Origin: Acidobacteriota bacterium
GTDB taxonomy: Bacteria > Acidobacteriota > UBA6911 > JACQSX01
Length of the DNA stretch: 64,000 nucleotides
Assembly: GCA_016211105.1 (NCBI GenBank)
Contig: JACQSX010000010.1
Coordinates: 62,001-126,000, forward strand
Reading direction: 5' to 3'
Part shown: positions 44,265-52,753 of the stretch, piece after piece
How the letters are laid out: each line of letters begins with the position of its first letter
How positions within the stretch are numbered: position 1 is the stretch's first letter
Position numbers and translations under genes: made by a program
Notes under the pieces: model-generated
Told to the model about the DNA's origin: nothing
The model's input: only the letters and a program-made list of their open reading frames with translations
Database searches by the model: none

Positions 44265-45488
44265 TCAATGGATGGTTTGCTTCTTCTTCATGTAATCCAT
44301 CAAGATGTAGTGGCCCAGGTTGAGCGTGGTGGCGAAATACGCCTTTCCACGGCAGATTTGTGAAACTTTCTTTACAAACTCCACAAGGTAATAGTCGCGC
44401 GCCAGCATAAAAGTATTAATCAGAATATCGTTGCGGCGACAGTAACCCACTTCTTTGAACGTCTCACCGATAATCATCGGATCCAATCCAAACGAGTTCT
44501 TATAAATCTGTCCATTCGGCATCGTGATTGCCGAAGGCTTACCATCCGTAATCATGATGATCTGCCGCATGTCCTTGCGCTGCCGATTCAACAGGCTGCG
44601 AGCCAACCGCAGTCCCTCGCGGGTGTTGGTATAGTAGGGTCCCACCTGCACGCGCGCCAGCTTTTTCAATGGGATTTCTTCCGCGCTGTCGTGGAACAGG
44701 ATCACGTGCAGCGAATCTCCGGGATATTGGGTACGAATCAAATGTGACAATGCCAGCGCAACTCTTTTGGCGGGGGTGAAACGATCTTCCCCGTAGAGAA
44801 CCATGCTGTGGCTGGTATCCAGCAGCAGGGCCGTAGCGCAGGAACTCTGGTATTCAGCTTGTCGCACCATGAGATCGGAATATTCCATATTGATCGGGAA
44901 GTGCCGCCCCTCGCGCCGTATGCTGTTGAGCAGCGTTTCGCTGATGTCGAGATTGGGATAGTCGCCAAATTCATAGGGCTTGCTGGCTTCGAATGCTTCC
45001 ACTCCCGTGGAGAGAAACTGCGTATCATGGCGACCTAAACTGCTCCTTCCGAGCGACGCCATGAGATCCTTCAGAGTTCTAAACCCCAGGAAGTCGACGG
45101 TCTTGTCTGTGATTTCAAAGCGGCCTACGACTTGATTTTCTCCGAGATTGCCGCGGGGCTGGGAAGGCGCGGGCGTTTCCTTCAGATATCCTTCTTCCTG
45201 CATGCGCTCGATCAACCGATTTAGGGCCTGGGTGAGCTCTTGATTCGGATTTCCTTCCTCGTCAAGCCTCTCATCGACTTCCTCCTGGCTCAGGAGCCCT
45301 TGTTCGCGCAAAGCTTGCATCAAAGCGCGCTGCAGATTTTCCAGGTCGACTTCGTTCCCCCATGGTTCGAAATACTGGTCGGCGAATCCGCTGTTTAGAA
45401 GCCAATCGCTCAGCCGGTGGATCAGTGCTTCCAGACTGAGAGAGTCCCAATCTTCACCCGTCCAACGGCCATAAACCACCTTGGGCAT
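44265..45488 (-). CDS. VWA-domain protein of a MoxR-type pair
   Basis: Cytoplasmic protein of 407 residues with a C-terminal von Willebrand factor A domain. The metal-ion-dependent adhesion site is complete: LLLDTSHSM (Asp224-x-Ser-x-Ser228), a later Thr in YTNTREG, and ITDGKPS. The first 120 residues are helical and acidic, without a recognised family. Together with the AAA+ gene 78 bases upstream on the same strand it forms the common ATPase-plus-VWA pair of MoxR or magnesium-chelatase-like systems, which act as metal-insertion or protein-remodelling chaperones. The client is unknown; no cofactor genes are adjacent. Confidence 0.85.
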   Translation of the reverse strand: MPKVVYGRWTGEDWDSLSLEALIHRLSDWLLNSGFADQYFEPWGNEVDLENLQRALMQALREQGLLSQEEVDERLDEEGNPNQELTQALNRLIERMQEEGYLKETPAPSQPRGNLGENQVVGRFEITDKTVDFLGFRTLKDLMASLGRSSLGRHDTQFLSTGVEAFEASKPYEFGDYPNLDISETLLNSIRREGRHFPINMEYSDLMVRQAEYQSSCATALLLDTSHSMVLYGEDRFTPAKRVALALSHLIRTQYPGDSLHVILFHDSAEEIPLKKLARVQVGPYYTNTREGLRLARSLLNRQRKDMRQIIMITDGKPSAITMPNGQIYKNSFGLDPMIIGETFKEVGYCRRNDILINTFMLARDYYLVEFVKKVSQICRGKAYFATTLNLGHYILMDYMKKKQTIH

Positions 45489-45566
45489 GTCTTTCTGCCA
45501 AGACTGCGCGAGCTACGAATTGGCCACCCAACCACGGATCCTTCTGTCAGCGGCGGGCATCAGGAC

Positions 45567-47027
45567 TTAGTTGAATGGCTTCTTGACTCGCTCGGACTCG
45601 CCATAAAAGCGCTCTTCCTTCTTCCCTTCCATGCGGCGGTAACCTTGCTCCTCGGTACGGCTGATTTTCTTTTGCGCGTACAGACCCTCGAGTAGAAACT
45701 CAGCGGCGGCCACCGGGTACCCATCCTCCGCCAGTTTCAGACGGATGCTGGACGCCTTTTCAAGCAAGCCTTGAATTTTTTTCAATTCCTTGAGGGCGGA
45801 CTTGTCTGAGAGCATGCTGTCGAGTTTCAAGGTGCCGCCCAATTCGAAAAAGTCGACGATTTGGCGCGCGTCCACTCCGGGAAAATACTCCGGAAGCACT
45901 CGCAGCACGCTTTCGCGAATTAGCTCGCGGGCAATGTTTTCCGCCCCACGCAACTCTCCCTCATATTCCAATTCCATTTTGCCTGTAATGGCGGGAAGAG
46001 CGCTATAAATATCACCCAGCCGCGCCACTGCCGTCTTTTCATTGTTCAGCAAGGCCCGCCGCTCCGCATTGCTGATCACATTCTCCATGCAACTGATGGG
46101 CATGCGCTGGCTGACCCCGGAGCGTTTGTCAATACGCTGATCGGTTCGCGCCAGAAAAGCCGCCTGCTCCACAATGTCATGAATGAAAGGTGGAACTCTT
46201 ACGTGCAAGCCGGATTGTCGATCGGTCCAGGCCTCTTGCTTGGTGATGGCGACACCATCACGCACGGTGGCCGGGTAGTGGGTCTTGATCTCCGAGCCGA
46301 TGCGATCCTTCAGCGGGGTGATGATCTTTCCGCGCGCCGTATAATCCTCGGGGTTGGCCGAAAAAACCATTAGCAAGTCCAGCGGCAGACGCACGGGATA
46401 TCCTTTAATCTGGACATCGCCTTCCTGCATGATGTTGAACAAACCGACTTGAATCTTGGCGGCAAGGTCCGGCAATTCATTGATGGCAAAAATCCCGCGA
46501 TTAGCGCGCGGCAGCAATCCGTAGTGAATGGTCAGTTCGTCACCCAACGTGCGACCTTCCTTGGCGGCGCGAATGGGGTCGATATCTCCGATCATGTCGG
46601 CGATCGTCACATCGGGAGTGGCGAGCTTCTCCACGTAACGCAGCGCTCGCGGCATCCATGCAACCGGCAAGTCATCACCCAGCTCTTCGAAGCGCTCGTG
46701 ACAGCTCCGGCACAGCGGCTGGTAGGGACTGTCATGAATCTCGCAACCCAAGACGACGGGGATTTCCGGATCCAAAAAGGAGATCAAACTCCGTAGAATG
46801 CGGCTTTTTGCTTGTCCCCGCAATCCAAGCAAGATGAAGTTGTGTCGCGACAGGATGGCGTTGATGATCTGGGGCTCTACTGTCTCCTCGTAGCCCAGAA
46901 TTCCCTCGAACAACCCCGCAGGTCGTTCCTTTAATCGCTGTATCAGATTGGCCCTCATCTCGTCCTTCACACAACGAGTTTGATAACCCGATGCCTTCAA
47001 TTGTCCGAGCGTGTCCGGCTGTTTCAT
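45567..47027 (-). CDS. MoxR/ChlI-like AAA+ ATPase with a Cys/His insertion
   Basis: AAA+ ATPase of 486 residues related to magnesium chelatase subunit I and MoxR. Walker A is GLRGQAKS at 68-75. Walker B is degenerate, IFAINELPDL near 179-188, with Asn in place of the usual Asp before Glu. Between them is a short insertion with Cys95-x2-His98 and Cys106-x2-Cys109, which would suit a zinc knuckle. The C-terminal 150 residues are helical. It precedes the VWA-domain gene on the same strand and is its likely ATPase partner. Confidence 0.83.
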   Translation of the reverse strand: MKQPDTLGQLKASGYQTRCVKDEMRANLIQRLKERPAGLFEGILGYEETVEPQIINAILSRHNFILLGLRGQAKSRILRSLISFLDPEIPVVLGCEIHDSPYQPLCRSCHERFEELGDDLPVAWMPRALRYVEKLATPDVTIADMIGDIDPIRAAKEGRTLGDELTIHYGLLPRANRGIFAINELPDLAAKIQVGLFNIMQEGDVQIKGYPVRLPLDLLMVFSANPEDYTARGKIITPLKDRIGSEIKTHYPATVRDGVAITKQEAWTDRQSGLHVRVPPFIHDIVEQAAFLARTDQRIDKRSGVSQRMPISCMENVISNAERRALLNNEKTAVARLGDIYSALPAITGKMELEYEGELRGAENIARELIRESVLRVLPEYFPGVDARQIVDFFELGGTLKLDSMLSDKSALKELKKIQGLLEKASSIRLKLAEDGYPVAAAEFLLEGLYAQKKISRTEEQGYRRMEGKKEERFYGESERVKKPFN

Positions 47028-47163
47028 AACTTCGGCAGTTGATACTAGCAGGTTACCACAAGAGCGGTCCGGCCTTGAAAATTTCTCGCCTGGTTCTTTC
47101 CTTGTTGGAGCGAGAAATCCATGCTATTTCTTGGAAGTGAAATTTTATTTCTGAGAGCAAGGG

Positions 47164-47463
47164 ATGTCCGACGTCCAACCGAGCCTTTCGCACTTGAAAA
47201 CCTTTTGCGCGCTGCGCAATTGCACCTTGCGGGTAGGACATCGCGAAATCGGCTTTCTGGAAATTGACGCCGACGGAATTCTCAATCCACGCGCCTTCAG
47301 CAGTTTCAACCCAGCGGGAGAAATGATGGGTCGTCCCAATCCCGCAAGTGTCTTGAGCGCGGCCAATGAGTTTATCGTAAGGAAAAATGGCGCAACCCAA
47401 ACCTTAAACCGGGAGGAGTTTCTAAAGCTGCTCGAGTTCGTAGTGAAGCCGATTTTTGGGTAG
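47164..47463 (+). CDS. Hypothetical protein (99 aa)
   Basis: Frame of 99 codons, divergent from the AAA+ gene with 136 bases between. The residues (SLSHLKTFCALRNCTLRVGH, FLEIDADGIL, SAANEFIVRKNG) look like a globular protein with two cysteines, and it has AGAGCAAGGG just before the ATG. I recognise no family. Its position suggests it could be co-regulated with the divergent pair. It may be real, but support is modest. Confidence 0.5.
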   Translation: MSDVQPSLSHLKTFCALRNCTLRVGHREIGFLEIDADGILNPRAFSSFNPAGEMMGRPNPASVLSAANEFIVRKNGATQTLNREEFLKLLEFVVKPIFG

Positions 47464-47594
47464 TCCGTCGCACCAGACCGGGGGTGGCTGGCCCGATCCT
47501 GCGTCAGCGCCGTCGTTCTACGTTGCCGAAAGGGCTTTGCGCGGAGGACGCGATCGCTCCAGCCATCCCGGCGGGTGGGCGCGAAAGTGTCAGC

Positions 47595-49325
47595 TCAATG
47601 ATGCCTTGTCGTCGGGGTCAACACTTTGCCCGGTAGTCTGCCCGTCGGTTTTCCATTGTCCACCACCAGATCTCCGTTGACCAAAACGTGAGGTATCCCT
47701 TCGGCAAACTGGTGCGGATTCGCGTACGAAGCCCGATCGGTGATTTTCTCGGGATCGAAAATGACAATATCAGCCCAATAGTTTTCCTTTAAGAGGCCGC
47801 GATCCTGCAGCCGCATAATCTGGGCGGGCAACGAGGTCATACTTCGTATCGCGAATGGGAGCGAAATGATTTTCCGGTCGAAGACATATGTGCGGATTTT
47901 GCGCGGAAACGCTCCATAGGACCGCGGATGGGAAAGCCCATCGCCCAAGGCCACGGTGGGCGCGTCGGCGCAAGTCGCGGTAAACTCCTGTTTCATGATC
48001 TGTTCGATGTCCGTTTCCGCCATGGAGAAGCCGCGCATCCTGGCCCCTCCCGGTCGGTTCAAGCCGTTCAGTTGAATCCAGATGGCGGTATCCACCGGAT
48101 CCTCCCGGCGCAGGCGCGCCACGCGCGCCAACGATTTCCCGGCGAAGCCGGGATCTGGAAATTCATCGATCATGATCCCCTCGGGTCCGCCGCGACGATC
48201 GATCTCGTGAGCGATGTCCTCCCTTATTTTTGCCCGTGTCGCGGTATCCTCCAACCTGCGCACGAAATTCTTCTTCATTCTGGCAAAGGTTCCCATCCGG
48301 CCTCGCATGAGCTCCGCTAGTTGTCCACCCACATCGATCCCTTCATCTGCCAGTGCCCACATCGGTATCAGCAAAGTCTCACCGTCGGAACCAGAACTGT
48401 TGTAAGGATGCTGATCGGCGTAGACCTGGACACCCCGGCCGCGAGCTTCCGTGATCAGGCGAGTGACTGCATGACTGGAGCCCCAGGAGAGGACGCCTTT
48501 GACCTTGAGGTGGGAAGCGATCACAGCAATACCCGCGCTTTCGCCTACACGGATGGTTTCTCTTACTGCCTCAGCCAGGCTAATGGGGGGACTTGGGTCC
48601 GAAGCATTTTTCCACATCGGATCATGACCTTCGCTTCTTTGATGCGAGATGAAAAAGCCCCCGTACGGCGCAATCGCTTTGGCTAGCTCGATTAACTCGT
48701 TCGTGGTGCTCCATCGTCCTGGGACGTACTCAAGACCCGCGCTAAGACCGAATGCGCCATCGTTCATTCCCTGCCGCACCAACGTTTTCATCTCTTCGAT
48801 CTCGCTTTGCGTGGCTGCGCGCTTAAAGTCGTTTTTCATAACGATGCTTCGGACGGTGCCATGCCCGACTAATAAAACCACGTTGGTTCCGATCCTGCGC
48901 GTCTCGTAGGCAGTTCGCTGCTGCGAAATCGGCCAAGAAGAGCGGCCATCTTGATTGACTACGACCATAGTCACCCCCTGCGTAACCATATTGAGGTTTG
49001 TGTTCGTTGCCCTCTTACCGAGACCTGCATCGGCATGCGAATGTATATCGATAAAACCAGGCGCCACATAATGGCCGCTGGCGTCAACCGTGCGCGCGGC
49101 GGGGCCGTCGCTGAGGTCTCCGATTGCGGCAATCTTGCCGTTCCTGATCCCGATGTCAGCAGGAAACCAGGGGTTCCCCGTCCCGTCCAGCACACGGCCG
49201 CCTTTGATCAGAATGTCATACAGAGGTTGCCGGCTGAGCCTGGGCGCGCCTGAGGCAGCCGCTAAGATGACCGTAGCAAAGGCGTACCGCTTGGAGAATG
49301 AGAGCAATCTTCGCGCCACTGGCAA
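47595..49325 (-). CDS. D-aminoacylase/N-acyl-D-amino-acid deacylase-like amidohydrolase
   Basis: Amidohydrolase-superfamily enzyme of 576 residues, most like N-acyl-D-amino-acid deacylases. A hydrophobic N-terminal segment (about residues 12-26) could be a signal or anchor. The small beta-domain begins DILIKGGRVLDGTG, then come the metal ligands FIDIHSHAD (His-x-His), later VASHLKVKG and ADQHPYNSS, and the late ADIVIFDPEKI beta-sheet. It would hydrolyse N-acyl D-amino acids, perhaps from cell-wall material, but substrate is inferred. It is the last gene of a four-gene minus-strand run, nine bases after the methyltransferase. Confidence 0.85.
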   Translation of the reverse strand: MPVARRLLSFSKRYAFATVILAAASGAPRLSRQPLYDILIKGGRVLDGTGNPWFPADIGIRNGKIAAIGDLSDGPAARTVDASGHYVAPGFIDIHSHADAGLGKRATNTNLNMVTQGVTMVVVNQDGRSSWPISQQRTAYETRRIGTNVVLLVGHGTVRSIVMKNDFKRAATQSEIEEMKTLVRQGMNDGAFGLSAGLEYVPGRWSTTNELIELAKAIAPYGGFFISHQRSEGHDPMWKNASDPSPPISLAEAVRETIRVGESAGIAVIASHLKVKGVLSWGSSHAVTRLITEARGRGVQVYADQHPYNSSGSDGETLLIPMWALADEGIDVGGQLAELMRGRMGTFARMKKNFVRRLEDTATRAKIREDIAHEIDRRGGPEGIMIDEFPDPGFAGKSLARVARLRREDPVDTAIWIQLNGLNRPGGARMRGFSMAETDIEQIMKQEFTATCADAPTVALGDGLSHPRSYGAFPRKIRTYVFDRKIISLPFAIRSMTSLPAQIMRLQDRGLLKENYWADIVIFDPEKITDRASYANPHQFAEGIPHVLVNGDLVVDNGKPTGRLPGKVLTPTTRHH

Positions 49326-49334
49326 CCTCTCCTG

Positions 49335-50348
49335 TCAGGACTTGAATCCAATCACGAGGGGCGAATGGGATCCGATATCCGCGGTCTCGACACGAACGAA
49401 TCCGGCTTCTGTCAGCCACTGGCGATACTCTGCGAGGGAAAACGTTCCCCCCTCCTCCGTGCTGACCAGCATATGCAGGGCAAAGACCAGAGGGAAAGGC
49501 GGACCGGTCCGTTCGTCATTTGGGATCATGTCCATGATTGCAATCCGACCCCCGGAACGAAGCGCGCGGTGCAGCTTCGTGAACAACTCGCGCGAGGAAC
49601 GCTCACCTTCGGAATGGACGATGTTCCCGACCAGGGCCAGATCAAAGCGGTCGTGGCCGAAGTCGACCTGCTTCAGATCCCCTGTCAGGAAATCATACCT
49701 TTCCTCGACGCCATGGCGCTTCAAATATTGGCGCGTCACATCCAGCATTGTTGGAAAATCCTGCGCTGTCACGCGCGCCTGCTGATCTGCCTCAGCAATG
49801 GCGATACTCCACACTGCAGAGCCGCATGCGATGTCGACGACCCGCAGGCCGTGGTAAGAGGCGCCGGCTCCGAGCACTTGGGCGGTTCTCCGCGCCGGTT
49901 CATGGTGGGTCACATGCAGGGTGCGAACCAGGGTGGAAAAAAACTGTTCTGCTTTTTCCTGTTGTTCAATCCGGCGATCGGGCCTCCCGGTACGAATGAC
50001 CTTTGTCAAGCCACTCCAGGATTCCCAAGGGGGGTCGTGCTCCAGGCTATGCCCGAGATAGTTAGGACTGGTGCGGACCAGGAACTCCGCCGCGAGCGGT
50101 GTCAATTCGTAGTGCGGGTCCTTCTTGGTCAAGAGCTGGAAAGCGGCAAGCGTGTCCAGCAACATGGCAGCGCCGCGAGGCGATACCTGAGCGGCCTGCG
50201 CTACGTCGGCAGCCGTCTTTCTGCCAGTGGCGAGGTGTGAAAAGAAATTCAATTGCAAAGCGGCAGACAGCGCGTACGCCGGCGCGAATGAAAAATACAT
50301 TTGCTGCAGGACTTCTGGATTTGGCTTGTTGCCGGCTTCTTGGGCCAT
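49335..50348 (-). CDS. SAM-dependent O-methyltransferase-like protein (dimerisation plus Methyltransf_2 fold)
   Basis: Protein of 337 residues with an N-terminal winged-helix dimerisation part (residues 15-90, containing KTAADVAQAAQVSPRGAAML) and a C-terminal SAM-binding domain. Motif I is VVDIACGSAVWSIAIA near residue 170. LTGDLKQVDFG follows, and GGRIAIMDMIPNDE is the strand-4 to strand-5 motif. This is the plant/actinobacterial small-molecule O-methyltransferase architecture. The substrate is unknown. It lies between the phosphate transporter and the amidohydrolase, 36 bases after the former. Confidence 0.85.
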   Translation of the reverse strand: MAQEAGNKPNPEVLQQMYFSFAPAYALSAALQLNFFSHLATGRKTAADVAQAAQVSPRGAAMLLDTLAAFQLLTKKDPHYELTPLAAEFLVRTSPNYLGHSLEHDPPWESWSGLTKVIRTGRPDRRIEQQEKAEQFFSTLVRTLHVTHHEPARRTAQVLGAGASYHGLRVVDIACGSAVWSIAIAEADQQARVTAQDFPTMLDVTRQYLKRHGVEERYDFLTGDLKQVDFGHDRFDLALVGNIVHSEGERSSRELFTKLHRALRSGGRIAIMDMIPNDERTGPPFPLVFALHMLVSTEEGGTFSLAEYRQWLTEAGFVRVETADIGSHSPLVIGFKS

Positions 50349-50384
50349 TTTGAAAACCTCCCGAATGGACTTTAGAAATGGTTC

Positions 50385-51380
50385 TCAGCCGAACCAGGAA
50401 ACCACGACGTAACAGAGGGCGGCAATAAGCGCTGAGGCTGGGATTGTCAGGATCCACGCCCAAACGATTCGACCTGCCACTCCCCATTTGACTGCCGACA
50501 AACCGTGCAGTGAGCCCACACCCACAATCGAGCCGGTGATCGTATGGGTGGTGCTCACGGGGATTCCGAAGTAGGCGGCCGTCAAAATGGTGATCGCCCC
50601 AGCCGTTTCAGCGCAGAATCCGCCAATGGGCCGAAGTCTTACGATTTTCTGTCCCATGGTCTTGACGATTCGCCATCCCCCCAGCAGGGTTCCCAATGCG
50701 ATGGCGGCGTGACAAATCAGCACCACCCAAAAGGGAATTTCAAATCGTGACAGGTAACCTGCCGAAAAGAGGACTCCGGCAATGATCCCCATGGTTTTCT
50801 GGGCATCGTTGGTTCCATGTCCAAGACTGTAAAGGGCTGCGGAGATCAACTGCAATCGGCGGAATCCATGATCGACTTTGTAAGGCGTTTTCCCTTGGAC
50901 CAGCGCATAGGTGACAAAAATCATTACGAACCCTAGCACGAATCCAATCACTGGTGAAAGGACGATAAACAAGACTGTCTTCTTCCATCCTGCAGGAATG
51001 ATGACGGACCACCCCGCGCGGATCACCGCCGCACCGGCGTAGCCTCCAATCAAAGCATGGGAACTGCTGGTAGGGATACCGAAGTACCAGGTAATGATGT
51101 TCCATGCAATGGCGCCGAGCAGTCCGCCAAGGATTACTCTTTCATTAATCTGGGTCACGTCAATCATCCCGGCGCCCACGGTCTTGGCCACAGCGGTTCC
51201 GAAACCAAACGCTGCCACAAAATTGAAGAACGCCGCCCATACCACGGCTTGTAGGGGGGTTAACACGCGAGTGGAAACGATGGTCGCGATCGAGTTCGCG
51301 GCATCGTGAAAGCCGTTAAGGAAATCAAACACCAAGGCTACGAGAATAATAAAGAGGATGGCGTAAAAGAACATTCCCAC
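50385..51380 (-). CDS. pit: PiT-family low-affinity phosphate transporter
   Basis: Inner-membrane phosphate (metal-phosphate) symporter of 331 residues with about ten helices. The two Pho4 signature repeats are visible: FDFLNGFHDAANSIATIV near the start, and the second GHGTNDAQKTMGIIAG in the middle, plus PTSSSHALIGG and PVSTTHTITGSI. It starts three bases after the DUF47 gene, its usual partner, so the two form one unit. The partner is thought to modulate the transporter. Confidence 0.93.
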   Translation of the reverse strand: MGMFFYAILFIILVALVFDFLNGFHDAANSIATIVSTRVLTPLQAVVWAAFFNFVAAFGFGTAVAKTVGAGMIDVTQINERVILGGLLGAIAWNIITWYFGIPTSSSHALIGGYAGAAVIRAGWSVIIPAGWKKTVLFIVLSPVIGFVLGFVMIFVTYALVQGKTPYKVDHGFRRLQLISAALYSLGHGTNDAQKTMGIIAGVLFSAGYLSRFEIPFWVVLICHAAIALGTLLGGWRIVKTMGQKIVRLRPIGGFCAETAGAITILTAAYFGIPVSTTHTITGSIVGVGSLHGLSAVKWGVAGRIVWAWILTIPASALIAALCYVVVSWFG

Positions 51381-51383
51381 CGG

Positions 51384-52001
51384 TCACGCGTTCTTGATTA
51401 CGATTGATTCCAGAACGTCTGCCACATCTTCGCTGCGATTGAGCGCAGTCTCTACGGTTTCCACAATCTCCTTCAACTTGATCAGCTTGACGGGGTCTGT
51501 CACGGAGTCGAAAATCAAGCAGACGGTTTCGGCGTAGATGCTATCGCCTTGATGTTCCAGCTCATTGACGCGCTCGCATCGGCGCAATACCTCTTTGGAA
51601 TCCTTAAGATGGTCCGCAGCCGCTTTCAACTCGCGGCTCTGCTCGGTCAATAGTCTTGCCAGTGCCCGAGAGCCAGGGACTTCGCTTTCGATTCGATACA
51701 TCACCATTTTTGCTGCCGCACGATGAACAAGATCGAGCACGTCGTCCAGAACTTCAGCCAGTGCATGGATGTCTTCGCGGTCAAAGGGAGTGATGAAAGT
51801 GATATCCAGCTTTTGGATCACTTCCTTGACCAGTTGGTCACCGCGCCTTTCGTGCTCCTTGATGCGGGCGTTCACGGCCCCATCTGTCGGGTCCGCCAAC
51901 ATTTGCTCCAGCAGTTGGCAGGCAGCAATCAGGTTGGAGGTCATGGACTGAAAAACATCGGTAAATTTCTCGTCTTTTCGGAATAACCTTATTAAGGCCA
52001 T
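51384..52001 (-). CDS. DUF47 / PhoU-like Pit accessory protein
   Basis: All-helical protein of 205 residues of the DUF47 family, PhoU-like in fold. It begins MALIRLFRKDEKFTDVFQSM and has EHERRGDQLVKEVIQKLDIT and ITPFDREDIHALAEVLDDVLD, the family's central signatures. Encoded next to PiT transporters, it probably regulates phosphate uptake. It is the first gene of the four-gene minus-strand run. Its promoter should lie in the 300 bases upstream, which also carry the divergent ncRNA promoter. Confidence 0.92.
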   Translation of the reverse strand: MALIRLFRKDEKFTDVFQSMTSNLIAACQLLEQMLADPTDGAVNARIKEHERRGDQLVKEVIQKLDITFITPFDREDIHALAEVLDDVLDLVHRAAAKMVMYRIESEVPGSRALARLLTEQSRELKAAADHLKDSKEVLRRCERVNELEHQGDSIYAETVCLIFDSVTDPVKLIKLKEIVETVETALNRSEDVADVLESIVIKNA

Positions 52002-52300
52002 AGTTTCAAGATCCTCGCTAAATACAGCCGATGCCCATTACAACATATTGGAGACAACATATTGAAGCAGACGCGGCGTCACAAGCAATTTTTCAGCGAA
52101 CACGAGGAACGACGCTGATCGAACTGACCGGTTTGCGGTTGTTTTCATGCGTTTCGTTGCCACAAAGCGTGAAGAAAATGAATAGGCGCCTTGTGGATTT
52201 TTCTGTGGAAAAGGCACTGCTGACGTGAACCGGTGTGAAACCTGGAGGCGCCCGTATTTTGCTGCATCCAAGTGCAAAGAGAAAATTCACAAATTTTGTG

Positions 52301-52328
52301 TTGACAGGACATATGGGAGGGGTAAAAT
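52301..52328 (+). promoter_or_regulatory. Near-consensus sigma-70 promoter for the ncRNA
   Basis: TTGACA at 52,301-52,306 and TAAAAT at 52,323-52,328, separated by 16 bases and set in AT-rich sequence. The expected transcription start near 52,335 coincides with the first base of the closing helix of the RNA candidate. Confidence 0.75.
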
Positions 52329-52334
52329 CGGTAC

Positions 52335-52600
52335 TGTCCCAAGAGGTAAACACAAATCGCGGCAGCGGTTGTCCTCGGGTGGGGCTTGGACACACTCGAT
52401 GCGGAAACGGATCGGGTGAATGTCTGAGAGAAGCCGCTCAGGGCACATAAGAGGCTGTGATACCTCAGCGACGGATGTCCTGCAGTCAGACCTGGATCGG
52501 TGCCAGCCCGCAAGGGTTGGTGGCTAAGATGCGGGCGAGCGGCTACACAGGGCACGTAAGTCGACGAAGGTTTGAGTGTTTGTCACTTGGGACATTTTGT
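52335..52600 (+). ncRNA. Candidate structured non-coding RNA, about 260 nt
   Basis: Starts seven bases after the promoter at 52,301. Its ends close into one helix: 52,336-52,353 (GTCCCAAG, then AGGTAAACAC) pairs with 52,576-52,593, giving seventeen pairs with one A-A mismatch. The sequence then runs into ATTTTGTTTT, so the transcript would end like an intrinsic terminator. Inside are a hairpin of 52,383-52,435 (GGCTT...AAGCC, inner CACTCGAT with ATCGGGTG) and a nine-pair hairpin at 52,501-52,522 with a GCAA tetraloop. A long-range pair AGCCGCTC with GAGCGGCT (52,432 and 52,537) competes with the first hairpin. I do not recognise the family; 6S RNA is the nearest idea by layout. It could also be a leader for the peptidase gene 150 bases on. 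Frames on the other strand look non-coding. Confidence 0.55.
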
Positions 52601-52753
52601 TTTCAGGCAAATGACTCGCCCGTTTTCCGGTAGCGCGTCGGATCCAATCCTCCGCCATCGGCATTCCGTAGGAGGCTCCAACCTGGATTTCACGAATTTT
52701 TGCTTTGCTCCCCTCCCTCTGTGATTGAAAATGGCTTCCAAGGAGAAATGTTT

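Noticed and set aside
52038-52555. Minus-strand frames of 79-136 codons across the RNA candidate
   Set aside because: They have no recognisable family, no ribosome-binding site and lie over a structured region with a plus-strand promoter.
52335-52600. Cobalamin, glycine, c-di-GMP or SAM riboswitch
   Set aside because: None of the conserved cores of these classes could be found, and the transcript end lies before the next gene with its own ribosome-binding site.
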